Assembly: GCF_013407955.1 (NCBI RefSeq)
Contig: NZ_JACCBU010000001.1
Location: 2,356,001 to 2,420,000, forward strand
Direction: 5' to 3'
DNA from: Microlunatus parietis
Lineage (GTDB): Bacteria; Actinomycetota; Actinomycetes; Propionibacteriales; Propionibacteriaceae
Length of the DNA stretch: 64,000 nt
Shown here: in pieces, positions 1-7,138 of the stretch
How positions within the stretch are numbered: position 1 is the stretch's first letter
Layout of the letters: the number at the start of each line of letters is the position of its first letter
Made by a program: the position numbers and the translations under genes
The notes under the pieces: model-generated
The model's database searches: none
What the model saw: the letters and a program-made list of their open reading frames with translations, nothing else
What the model was told of the DNA's origin: nothing

Positions 1-2
1 CC

Positions 3-368
3 GGCAGCGTCGCCGCGCGACTGGTCCCGGGCGGCCGGCTGGTGATCAGCGAGCACCACCCGCTGTGGGAGGTGCTCAGTGTCCGCGGCGCGGGGCAGCT
101 CGAGGTGACGGGCGACTATCTCGACCCGTACCGCGCCGGCTATCCCGATCCGCGCAAGGCGCCCCAGGTGACCTGGGGTCGCACCGAACCGCTGCCGGAC
201 CACGCCAGTTTCGTCTGGTCCCTCGGCCGGGTGGTCTCCGCGCTGCTCGGGGCCGGCCTGGCCATCCGTTCACTCGATGAGTACGCGCAGCCGGAACTGT
301 ACGACGGCCTCGGCCCGGCGGCGACCGCGCTGCCGGCCGCCTACCTGCTGGTGGCGGAGCGTCCTTGA
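3..368 (+). CDS. SAM-dependent methyltransferase, C-terminal part (5' end outside window)
   Basis: The reading frame is open from the window edge and ends with TGA at 366-368, so only about the last 121 residues are present. The visible part starts with LVPGGRLVISEHHPL, the strand-4/strand-5 segment typical of class I SAM methyltransferases (usual form: LRPGGRLLLSEPHP). It continues with a Tyr/Pro-rich region and ends in a substrate-proximal strand (AAYLLVAERP). The SAM-binding glycine loop lies upstream of the window, so substrate and exact family cannot be named. Its stop abuts the convergent gene at 369, whose stop is the next base. Confidence 0.75.
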   Translation, partial: GSVAARLVPGGRLVISEHHPLWEVLSVRGAGQLEVTGDYLDPYRAGYPDPRKAPQVTWGRTEPLPDHASFVWSLGRVVSALLGAGLAIRSLDEYAQPELYDGLGPAATALPAAYLLVAERP

Positions 369-923
369 TCATCGGTCGTCGCCTCGCGATCGCCGGCTCG
401 GCGGCCCGTCGAGGCGTTCCCGGGCCGTCTGCTCCGCCTCGTCCTCCAGGTCCTCGGCGTCGAAGCCCGCGTCGTACAGCTCGTGGTGGCCGAGGTCGAG
501 GTGGGCCAGCACGTGAGCCAGCCCGAGGATCGCGTCACCGGCCCAGCCGGCCCGGTCGAAATAGGCCTCGCGGCGGTCCAGGTCGATGATCTCGATGATC
601 CCGTCGGGCAGCGGGGTCTCGGTGAAGTTCCAGTCCGGCCAGTGCTCGGCCGCCTCCCGGAACGGGTCGTAGCCCCCGGGCGGCACCGGCGGGTTCCGGC
701 GCTCCGCCGCGTCGGGTCGGCTGTAGAAGTCGAGCAGGAAGGCATGTCTGGTTCGGCGCCGGCAGACGTCGCACTTCAGGTCGATGGTGCACCGCTCGTC
801 CGGCAGGCCGTCGTCGTCGATCCGGCCGCCGCCGGCATAGCGGGCGCTGAACCGGCGCACCTCGCCGCAGACACAGCACAACGCCCGGAACTGTCCCGGC
901 ACCGGCCGCAGTTTGCTGATCAT
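369..923 (-). CDS. Hypothetical protein with two CxxC-type cysteine pairs
   Basis: This is a 184-aa protein I cannot assign to a named family. The ATG at 923 (MISKLRPVPG) is preferred over an in-frame start 8 codons upstream because AAGGAG lies 6 nt before it. The N-terminal third carries CCVCG and, about 35 residues later, CDVC, followed by an Arg-rich stretch. This looks like a four-cysteine zinc ribbon (inference). The rest is acidic and His-rich near the C-terminus (HVLAHLDLGHHELYD), then ends in a basic tail. No signal peptide or membrane segment is visible. It is convergent with the preceding methyltransferase and divergent from mshA. Confidence 0.6.
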   Translation of the reverse strand: MISKLRPVPGQFRALCCVCGEVRRFSARYAGGGRIDDDGLPDERCTIDLKCDVCRRRTRHAFLLDFYSRPDAAERRNPPVPPGGYDPFREAAEHWPDWNFTETPLPDGIIEIIDLDRREAYFDRAGWAGDAILGLAHVLAHLDLGHHELYDAGFDAEDLEDEAEQTARERLDGPPSRRSRGDDR

Positions 924-1001
924 CCCCCACTCCTTCCCGACAAGCACGCCTCCCCTGGCTCACCTGCTGGTCCCCAGTGTGGGCGGTACCACTGACACCG
1001 T

Positions 1002-1007
1002 TAGCCT
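1002..1007 (+). promoter_or_regulatory. -10 box (TAGCCT) of leaderless mshA
   Basis: TAGCCT ends 6 nt before the GTG start of mshA at 1014, and no Shine-Dalgarno sequence lies between. This is the spacing expected when transcription begins at the start codon. It supports the GTG at 1014 as the true start. Confidence 0.5.
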
Positions 1008-1013
1008 GGTGAC

Positions 1014-2264
1014 GTGCCGAGGAGCAGACCGAAGCCGGACCGGGTCGCGATGATCTCGTTGCACACCTCTCCCCTGGCGACGCCCGGAGTCGGCGACGCC
1101 GGCGGCCTCAACGTCTACGTCGCGGAGCTGGCGACCGCGCTCGGCCGGCACGGCGTCGAGGTCGAGATCCTGACCCGGCGGTCCGATCCGGCGACGCCCG
1201 AGGTGGTGCCGCTGGCCGAGCGGGTGACGGTCCGGCACCTGGCCGCCGGACCGCCGGAGCCGGTCGCCAAGGAGCAGTTGCCCGGGCTGGTGGACGAGTT
1301 CGCCGCCTCGCTGCGCCCGCTCGCGGCCGGCTACGACCTGATCCACTCGCACTACTGGCTGTCCGGGCTGGCCGCGCTGCGCGTCGACCAAGATCACCAC
1401 CACACTTCGGTACGGCCTCCGCTGGTGCACACCATGCACACGATGGCGCGGGTCAAGAACGCCGCGTTGGCCGATGATCAACAGGCCGAGCCGGAGCCGC
1501 GGGCCGACGGCGAAGCCCTGATCGTCAAGTCCGCCGAGGGGTTGACGGCGAACACCGGCGAGGAGGCGGCCGAGCTTCGTGATCACTACGGCGCCGCCCC
1601 GGACCGGATCACGATCGTCCCGCCCGGCGTCGACCTCGACGTGTTCCATCCCTGTGATCAACGGGAGTCCCGGGACCTGCTCGACATCGGTGCCGAGGCC
1701 GAGGTGATCTTGTTCGTCGGCCGGATCCAGCCGCTCAAGGCGCCGGACGTGCTGATCCGGGCCGTCGCCGAGTTGATCAAGCAGCAGCCGCGCCGCCGGG
1801 AGCGGCTGAAGTTGATCATCATCGGCAGCCCGTCCGGCCCAGACCGGGACTGGGCCGACACGCTGCCGGAACTGGCGGATTCCTTGCAGGTCGGCGAACT
1901 GGTCGAGTTCCGGCCGCACTCCGAGCGGCTCGAGCTCTATCGCTGGTACTGCGCCAGTGACATCGTCGCCGTACCGTCGCACAACGAGTCGTTCGGCCTG
2001 GTCGCCTTGGAGGCGCAGGCCTGCACCCGGCCGGTGGTCGCGGCCGACGTCGGCGGGCTGCGCCATGCGGTGGCCGACGGCCGGACCGGCATCCTGGTCG
2101 GCGGGCACGGCCCGCAGGACTGGGCCAGCGCGCTCGGGTCGCTGCTCGATGATCCCGATCGTGCGGTACGGCTCGGCCAGGCCGGCATCGATCATGCCCG
2201 CGGATTCAGCTGGGACGCGTCGGCCGAGGCCACCCTGCGGGCGTACCGGACGGCGATGGGATGA
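1014..2264 (+). CDS. mshA: D-inositol-3-phosphate glycosyltransferase, mycothiol pathway
   Basis: A GT4-family (GT-B fold) glycosyltransferase of 416 aa. MshA joins UDP-GlcNAc to 1L-myo-inositol 1-phosphate, the first committed step of mycothiol synthesis in the actinobacterial cytoplasm. The N-terminal signature MISLHTSPLATPGVGDAGG followed by LNVYV is the MshA hallmark; the C-terminal half has the GT4 donor-site segment (HNESFGLVALEAQA, about residues 323-336) and the loop VGRIQPLKAPD. The start is the GTG at 1014, with a leaderless -10 box just upstream. The last codons overlap the NUDIX gene by ATGA, so the two are translationally coupled. Mycothiol production fits the mycothiol-type isomerase relative at 12.5 kb. 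A paralogous GT4 enzyme with another acceptor is the only real alternative. Confidence 0.88.
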   Translation: MPRSRPKPDRVAMISLHTSPLATPGVGDAGGLNVYVAELATALGRHGVEVEILTRRSDPATPEVVPLAERVTVRHLAAGPPEPVAKEQLPGLVDEFAASLRPLAAGYDLIHSHYWLSGLAALRVDQDHHHTSVRPPLVHTMHTMARVKNAALADDQQAEPEPRADGEALIVKSAEGLTANTGEEAAELRDHYGAAPDRITIVPPGVDLDVFHPCDQRESRDLLDIGAEAEVILFVGRIQPLKAPDVLIRAVAELIKQQPRRRERLKLIIIGSPSGPDRDWADTLPELADSLQVGELVEFRPHSERLELYRWYCASDIVAVPSHNESFGLVALEAQACTRPVVAADVGGLRHAVADGRTGILVGGHGPQDWASALGSLLDDPDRAVRLGQAGIDHARGFSWDASAEATLRAYRTAMG

Positions 2265-2743
2265 CCGAGACCCCGACCGACGAGACTCCGACCGAACTGC
2301 GTACCGCGGTCCGGGTGCTGCCGATCGACGGCGACGGCCGGGTCCTGCTGCTGCACGGCTTCGACCCGGCCCGGCCGGCGGAACCGTACTGGTTCACCGT
2401 GGGCGGCGGCCTCGAACCCGGCGAGACCCCGGCCGAGGCCGCGGTCCGCGAACTCGCCGAGGAAGTCGGCCTGGCCGCCACTCCGGACCGCCTGGTCGGC
2501 CCGCTCGCCGAGGCGACGATCGAGTTCTGGTTCGACTCCGTGCGCTATCTCCAGCAACAGACCTACTACGCCGTCCGCGTCGCGCCGGACCCGATCACTT
2601 TCGCCGGCCAGGACGCCATCGAGCACGCCTCGATCGACGCCTACGCCTGGTTCTCCGCCGCCGAACTCGCCGGCACCACCGATCCGGTCTATCCCGATGA
2701 TCTTGCCGACCTGCTCGCCCGCGCGGTCGCTGCCCTCGCCTGA
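2261..2743 (+). CDS. NUDIX hydrolase
   Basis: A 160-aa protein with a complete Nudix box at about residues 49-71: GGLEPGETPAEAAV then RELAEEVG, matching G-x5-E-x7-REUxEExGU with all metal-binding glutamates present. Nudix enzymes hydrolyse nucleoside diphosphates linked to another group. The substrate is not deducible. The ATG overlaps the mshA stop (ATGA at 2261-2264), indicating a two-gene operon. The N-terminus (RTAVRVLPIDGDGRVLLLHG) and acidic C-terminus are typical of small actinobacterial Nudix proteins of about 155 aa. Confidence 0.88.
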   Translation: MTETPTDETPTELRTAVRVLPIDGDGRVLLLHGFDPARPAEPYWFTVGGGLEPGETPAEAAVRELAEEVGLAATPDRLVGPLAEATIEFWFDSVRYLQQQTYYAVRVAPDPITFAGQDAIEHASIDAYAWFSAAELAGTTDPVYPDDLADLLARAVAALA

Positions 2744-2801
2744 CCGGCGGCGCTCTGCGTAGACTGCGAGGCGGTTCAGCCGACGTCCAAAGGAGGGCGC
2801 C

Positions 2802-3542
2802 ATGCGGAGGGTTCTGCGCGGGCTTGTTGTCTTGATCATGGTCGCCGCGGGGAGTGCGATCGCGCTGCCGGCCCAGGCGGCGCCGGATCCGCCGGGCGAG
2901 ACGGAGCCGACCCAGGGTGCCTGTGGGTTCGCTCCCCTGGCGGACCAGACCTACTCGACCTGGGTCGGGCTGCCTCCGGATCCGCGGCACACGCCCGATC
3001 GCGGCACGATCCGGGTGACGTTGCGGACCGAGCACGGCGACGTCCGGCTGGAACTCGATCGCAGCCTCGCGCCGTGCACGGTGCAGTCGTTCCTGTTCCT
3101 GCTGCACCAGAAGTACTTCGACCAGACCTCCTGCCACCGGCTGACCGCGTACCACACGCCGCCGGCCGCGCTGTCCGTGCTGCAGTGCGGCGATCCGCTC
3201 GGCACCGGCTGGGGCGATCCCGGCTACAGCTTCGCCGACGAGCTGGACTCCGCACGGGCCCTCGAGCCGTGGCCGGGCGCACCGGATCGGCGCAACTACC
3301 CGCGCGGCACCCTGGCCATGGCGAACGCCGGGCCGGACACCAACGGAAGCCAGTTCTTCCTGGTCTATCGGGACTCCCGGCTGCGTCCCGACTACACGGT
3401 GTTCGGCCGGGTGACCGGGCAGGGTCTCGAGGTGCTGGACAAGATCGCCGCCGGCGGGATCGATCCGGGCACCGAGGGTACGCCGGAGGACGGCGCCCCC
3501 GCACTGGGCGTGACGATCAAACGAGCCAAGCTCGGTCGCTGA
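2802..3542 (+). CDS. Secreted cyclophilin-type peptidyl-prolyl isomerase
   Basis: A 246-aa protein with an N-terminal signal sequence (MRRVLRGLVVLIMVAAG, cleavage likely after AQA near residue 27), so it acts outside the cytoplasm. The cyclophilin fold is shown by CHRLTAY...VLQCGDP and LAMANAGPDTNGSQFFLVY near residue 180. These correspond to the conserved FHR...GGD and NGSQFF motifs. The catalytic region is divergent (CHR rather than FHR), as in many actinobacterial extracytoplasmic cyclophilins. The start is well defined: AAAGGAGG lies 6 nt upstream of the ATG. A TAGACT -10 candidate at 2760-2765 would give a short leader. It is monocistronic and convergent with the VOC gene, 6 bp away. Confidence 0.88.
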   Translation: MRRVLRGLVVLIMVAAGSAIALPAQAAPDPPGETEPTQGACGFAPLADQTYSTWVGLPPDPRHTPDRGTIRVTLRTEHGDVRLELDRSLAPCTVQSFLFLLHQKYFDQTSCHRLTAYHTPPAALSVLQCGDPLGTGWGDPGYSFADELDSARALEPWPGAPDRRNYPRGTLAMANAGPDTNGSQFFLVYRDSRLRPDYTVFGRVTGQGLEVLDKIAAGGIDPGTEGTPEDGAPALGVTIKRAKLGR

Positions 3543-3548
3543 GTCGGC

Positions 3549-4211
3549 TCAGGGGCAGAAGACGCAGAACTCGTTGCCCTCCGGGTCGGCGAGCACGTCC
3601 CAGGCGGTCTCCCGGTCGGCCGGGCGGAGCAGCCTCGCCCCGGCGTCCAGGAACTCCTGGGTGACGCCGACGACGTCCCAGTGCACCCGGTTCTTCACCA
3701 CCTTCGGCTCCGGCACCTCAGCGAAGACCATCGGGCAGGGCAGGGTGCCGCCCTCGATCGCCCACACCGGCTGATCGGCCTCCTGCTGCGGCCGCAGCCC
3801 AAACCGCTCGCCCCACCAGGTGCAGAGGGCCAGCGGATCGGTGCCGTCGATCGCCAACTCGTAGAGCCGGTAGCCGTCCAGCTGATCGGGTTCCCGGACG
3901 AAGGCGTCGAACTCGTTGCCCTCCGGGTCGACCATGATCGTCCACGGGTGACTCTGATCAAGGACCCGGGCACCGCGCTCGACCAGTTCCTCGATCGAGG
4001 ACGTGTTGATGTCGAAGTGGACCCGGTTCTTCACCGAGTGCGGTTCCGGCACCTCGTTGATCCAGACGGTACGTTCCGGACGATCACCGGTCAGCAACAG
4101 GTTGTCCGCACCACGAGACTCCGGCCGCAAGCCGAGCGTCGAAGCCCAGAAGGACTGCAGCCGGGCCGGGTCGCGAGCATCCAGGCAGAGGTCCTTGAAG
4201 GTCGCCGTCAT
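3549..4211 (-). CDS. VOC (glyoxalase-like) protein with two tandem domains
   Basis: A 220-aa protein made of two similar halves, each ending in a nearly identical strand (DPEGNEFDAF and DPEGNEFCVF), which is the glyoxalase/bleomycin-resistance VOC fold. Each half also repeats VKNRVH(F/W)D. Metal or substrate specificity cannot be told. A longer frame runs upstream, but the start at 4211 (MTATFKDLC) is chosen because homologous VOC proteins begin just before FKDLCLDA and a TAGGGT box lies 7 nt upstream. The gene is downstream of the GH15 gene on the same strand, with a 37-bp gap, but probably has its own leaderless promoter. Confidence 0.85.
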   Translation of the reverse strand: MTATFKDLCLDARDPARLQSFWASTLGLRPESRGADNLLLTGDRPERTVWINEVPEPHSVKNRVHFDINTSSIEELVERGARVLDQSHPWTIMVDPEGNEFDAFVREPDQLDGYRLYELAIDGTDPLALCTWWGERFGLRPQQEADQPVWAIEGGTLPCPMVFAEVPEPKVVKNRVHWDVVGVTQEFLDAGARLLRPADRETAWDVLADPEGNEFCVFCP

Positions 4212-4218
4212 GATCAAC

Positions 4219-4224
4219 ACCCTA
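4219..4224 (-). promoter_or_regulatory. -10 box (TAGGGT) of leaderless VOC gene
   Basis: Read on the minus strand, TAGGGT is followed by 7 nt and then the ATG at 4211. There is no good ribosome binding site in those 7 nt. This decides the start against the longer in-frame extension. Confidence 0.5.
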
Positions 4225-4248
4225 CAAGGAGCCGGCACGGTTCCATGA

Positions 4249-6033
4249 TCATCGGACCGGCGGGTGGTGTCCGGTGATCGCGTCGGCGGCCCGGACCAGG
4301 GCCAGGTGCGACAGGGCCTGCGGCGTGTTGCCGGCCTGGCGCCGTCCGTCCGGGTCGTACTCCTCACTGAGCAGACCAAGATCATTGGCGAACGAGAGCA
4401 ACCGGTCCATCAGGGCCTGGGCGTCCTTGGCCCGGCCGGTCCGCGCGTACTGCTCGACCAGCCAGAACGAGCAGGCCAGGAAGGGATACTCGCCCGGCGG
4501 CAGGCCGTCGACCCCCTCCTCGGTCCGGTACCGGTGGACCAGGCCGTCGTTGATCAACTCCGCTTCGATCGCGGCCACCGTCGCCAGCATCCGCGGGTCG
4601 TCCGGCGCGCAGAACCCGACCTGGGGCAGTTGCAGCAGCGCCGCGTCGACGCCCCGGCCGCCGTAGTACTGGGTGAAGCAGCCCCGTTCATGATCGACTC
4701 CGTCCCGTTCGATCTCGGCCCGCAACTCCTCGCGGAGCCGGCGCCACTCCGCCACCGGTCCGGGCAGCCCGTGATCTTCGACGGCGCGCACGCCGCGGTC
4801 GAACGCGGCCCAGGTCATCACCGCCGAGTGGGTGAACCGTCGCGGCGCGCCGCGGATCTCCCAGATCCCCGAGTCCGGTCGGCCCATGGTGGCCCGGGCT
4901 CGGGCCAGCAGGGCCCGCTGCAACGGCCAGGCGTGACCCGGATGCGGGATTCCGCTGCGCAGGCTGAGATCCAGGGCGACCATCACCTCGCCGATCACGT
5001 CGGCCTGGAATTGATCAACGGCGCCGTTGCCGACCCGGACCGGCTTCGAGTCGGCGTAGCCGGGCAGCCAGGTCAGCTCCCGCTCCGGCAGGTCCCGCTC
5101 GCCGGCGAGCCCGTACATGATCTGAATGTCCTCCGGATCGCCGGCGACGGCCCGCAGCAGCCAGTCCCGCCAGGCCACCGCCTCGGCCGAATAGCCGTGC
5201 GCCAGCAGGGCCTCCAGGGTGAGCGCGGCGTCGCGCAGCCAGCTGTAGCGGTAGTCCCAGTTCCTCGGCCCGCCGAAGGCTTCCGGCAGCGAGGTGGTCG
5301 CGGCCGCGACGATCCCGCCGGTCTCGATGTGGGTCAGCGCCCGCAACACCAGCAACGAGCGTTGTACCGGCGCCCGGTAGTGCTGGTGCGGATCCGCGCC
5401 ACAGTCGGACCGGTCCGCCCACGACGTCCACCAGTGCTCGGTCCGGGCCAGCTCGGTGTCGACGTCGACCGGCTCCGGCGGCGGTTCGTACGAAGGATGC
5501 CAGGCCAGCGTGAAGTCGTACCGCTCCCCGGCCCCGACCCGGAACTCGCCGCGATGCCGGTGCCCGTGCGCCACCGGCAGCGGACCGCCACGGAGCAGCA
5601 GCGCGTCCGGACCGGCCGCGGCGAGCACCCCGCCGGCCGTGCGCCGGACCCAGGGCAACGCCTCCGCGTAGCCGAACCGGAAGGCCAGGTCCTGGGCCAG
5701 CTCGACGCTGCCGGCGACGCCTTCGATCCGCCGGATCACCTGTGGGTACGGCGATCCGACCGGCATCAGGTCGATCAGCCGGACCACCCCGGATTCGGTG
5801 TGGAACGTCGTTTCCAGCACGAACGTGTCGCCCCGGTAGCGCCGCTCCACCCGCGCGGGCACGGTCGGCGCGATCTGCCAGTGTCCGTGCTCCTGGGTGC
5901 CGAGCAGCGCGGCGAACACGGACGGCGAGTCGAAGCGGGGCAGGCACAGCCAGTCGATGCTGCCGCCCCGCCCCACCAGCGCGGCCGTCCGGCAGTCCCC
6001 GATCAATGCGTAGTCCTCAATCGGCAGCGGCAT
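4249..6033 (-). CDS. Glycoside hydrolase family 15 protein (glucoamylase/trehalase-like)
   Basis: A 594-aa cytoplasmic protein of the GH15 family. It begins MPLPIEDYALIGD, followed by AALVGRGGSIDWLCLPRFD, the standard start of actinobacterial GH15 proteins; their characterised members hydrolyse trehalose or alpha-glucans. Further family landmarks are GGPRNWDYRYSWLRDAA, GEVMVALDLS and TYWAAFDRG-like (MTWAAFDRGVRAVE), belonging to the (alpha/alpha)6 barrel. The start at 6033 is chosen because residues upstream are low-complexity. CAGACT 7 nt upstream could be a leaderless -10. No signal peptide is seen. The exact substrate is not resolved. Confidence 0.88.
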   Translation of the reverse strand: MPLPIEDYALIGDCRTAALVGRGGSIDWLCLPRFDSPSVFAALLGTQEHGHWQIAPTVPARVERRYRGDTFVLETTFHTESGVVRLIDLMPVGSPYPQVIRRIEGVAGSVELAQDLAFRFGYAEALPWVRRTAGGVLAAAGPDALLLRGGPLPVAHGHRHRGEFRVGAGERYDFTLAWHPSYEPPPEPVDVDTELARTEHWWTSWADRSDCGADPHQHYRAPVQRSLLVLRALTHIETGGIVAAATTSLPEAFGGPRNWDYRYSWLRDAALTLEALLAHGYSAEAVAWRDWLLRAVAGDPEDIQIMYGLAGERDLPERELTWLPGYADSKPVRVGNGAVDQFQADVIGEVMVALDLSLRSGIPHPGHAWPLQRALLARARATMGRPDSGIWEIRGAPRRFTHSAVMTWAAFDRGVRAVEDHGLPGPVAEWRRLREELRAEIERDGVDHERGCFTQYYGGRGVDAALLQLPQVGFCAPDDPRMLATVAAIEAELINDGLVHRYRTEEGVDGLPPGEYPFLACSFWLVEQYARTGRAKDAQALMDRLLSFANDLGLLSEEYDPDGRRQAGNTPQALSHLALVRAADAITGHHPPVR

Positions 6034-6124
6034 GCCGGCCAGTCTGGCAGTGTTGAGTGAAGGGGGACGACCCCCTCCAGATCTCCCGCCGCTCCGCGAA
6101 CGGACATGCACGGAACAGTTCGCT

Positions 6125-6130
6125 TAGGGT
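6125..6130 (+). promoter_or_regulatory. -10 box (TAGGGT) of leaderless lipoprotein gene
   Basis: TAGGGT ends 6 nt before the ATG at 6137 with no Shine-Dalgarno sequence in between. This is the same arrangement as at mshA and at the toxin gene near 51.26 kb. Confidence 0.5.
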
Positions 6131-6136
6131 GGGCCA

Positions 6137-6628
6137 ATGCGCAGCGCAGTCGGGATCGCCGGGCTGATCCTCGCCGCGGTCGCCCTGGTCGGCTGCACGG
6201 CGATGGGGCCGAAGGCCTGCACGGCGATCGGCAGTGTGCCGGGAGTCGGGGTGACGATCGACGAGACCGCAGCGAAGGGCGTCGACGGGCTCCGGCTGGA
6301 GGTCTGCTGGAAGGGCGACCCGTGCCGGCAGGCCGAGGTCGAGTTGCGGCCCGGCACCGACACGGTCGATCAGGGCTGTGACGGCGACGACCCGGACTCG
6401 ACCTGCTCCGCGAGCGCCGTACCGAACGGAACGTTGGTTGGCTTCGCCCAGATCGAAGGCCTCCCGTCCGGCCCGATCGACGTCACCGCCGTCGTGATCA
6501 AGGGAGCCAAGCCGCTGCCCGAGAGCAAGGCCACCGTGATGGCCGCCGCCACCCACCCGAACGGCCCCGACTGCCCCGCCGGCGCGCACCAGGCCAAGAT
6601 CACCATCGGGTCCAACGGCATCCGCTGA
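6137..6628 (+). CDS. Putative lipoprotein, unknown function
   Basis: A 163-aa protein with a lipoprotein signal peptide: MRSAVGIAGLILAAVALVGC, with lipobox LVGC and the lipidated cysteine at residue 20. The mature part is small, cysteine-containing (C-W-K-G-D-P-C, then C in DQGCDGDD and STCSAS) and rich in beta-type residues. Paired cysteines suggest an extracytoplasmic disulfide-bonded domain (inference). No family is recognised. It stands alone, convergent with glnE, and is followed by a repeat-rich spacer. Confidence 0.75.
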   Translation: MRSAVGIAGLILAAVALVGCTAMGPKACTAIGSVPGVGVTIDETAAKGVDGLRLEVCWKGDPCRQAEVELRPGTDTVDQGCDGDDPDSTCSASAVPNGTLVGFAQIEGLPSGPIDVTAVVIKGAKPLPESKATVMAAATHPNGPDCPAGAHQAKITIGSNGIR

Positions 6629-6690
6629 CGCCAAGTCGCACCGAGGTTGCACCGTCGCTCCGCCACCCGCCATTCGACCCCTTCTCCCCT

Positions 6691-6729
6691 GCGACCGTTG
6701 CCACGATCGCGGTTGAGGGCAACGGTCGC
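6691..6729. repeat. Perfect 12-bp inverted repeat (GCGACCGTTGCC arms)
   Basis: Arms GCGACCGTTGCC (6691-6702) and GGCAACGGTCGC (6718-6729) are exact reverse complements around a 15-nt loop. The CGACCG/CGGTCG core recurs in the islands at 20 kb and 58 kb. It could act as a terminator for the lipoprotein gene, but no T-run follows. Confidence 0.7.
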
Positions 6730-6900
6730 GGCTGTGGTTCGGAGCGTGGCGAGGCGGTGGCGCGCGTACCGGGCTCCGCGCGCCCGGTGCCGCCGACCGG
6801 ACGCTTATGGCGGCTCCCGGTCAGGAATCGGCGCCCTTTCCGCTCGACGCCCTGATCCGGCTCGATATCCCGCGCGCTGGGTGCCGCCCCGGACCCGCAC

Positions 6901-7066
6901 TCGCGCCGCGCACTCCTAAGCCCGAGCGCTCCCGCGGCCCGGAACCGCACTCCCGCCCCGCATTCCCAGGCCCCGGCACCCCCGCGGCCCGGATCCGCAT
7001 CCCCGCCCCGCATTCCCAGGCCCCGCACCCCGCGGCCCGGAACCGCCGTCCTCGTCCCCGCCGACA
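6901..7066. repeat. 50-bp imperfect tandem repeat, about three copies
   Basis: The landmark CATTCCCAGG occurs at 6961 and 7011, with a diverged form CACTCCTAAG at 6911, giving a 50-bp period. Between landmarks lies CCCGCGGCCCGGA(A/T)CCGCA in each copy. A 50-bp period shifts frame each copy, which argues against coding. Confidence 0.75.
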
Positions 7067-7067
7067 G

Positions 7068-7113
7068 GTCACAAGTGCAGCGACACGCCGCCAAAACGGC
7101 TGCTTTTTGTGAC
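7068..7113. repeat. Imperfect inverted repeat with GTCACAA/TTGTGAC ends
   Basis: GTCACAAGTGCAGC (7068-7081) pairs imperfectly with GCTGCTTTTTGTGAC (7099-7113). The T-run in the right arm gives it terminator character for rightward transcription from the lipoprotein gene. It also lies 25 bp past the glnE stop. The GTCACAA end resembles the outer ends of the inverted repeats at 19.8 and 58.3 kb. Confidence 0.5.
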
Positions 7114-7138
7114 TGGTCGGCGGAAGTGGGGGTGGAGT

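Larger units (their letters stand above)
6629..7138 (+). other. Non-coding repeat island A (about 510 bp)
   Basis: No credible gene. The frames here are very GC-biased, have no plausible start signal, and are interrupted by repeats whose period is not a multiple of three. The spacer holds a 12-bp perfect hairpin (6691-6729), about three copies of a 50-bp unit (6901-7066) and an imperfect inverted repeat (7068-7113). It separates the convergent lipoprotein and glnE genes. Confidence 0.7.
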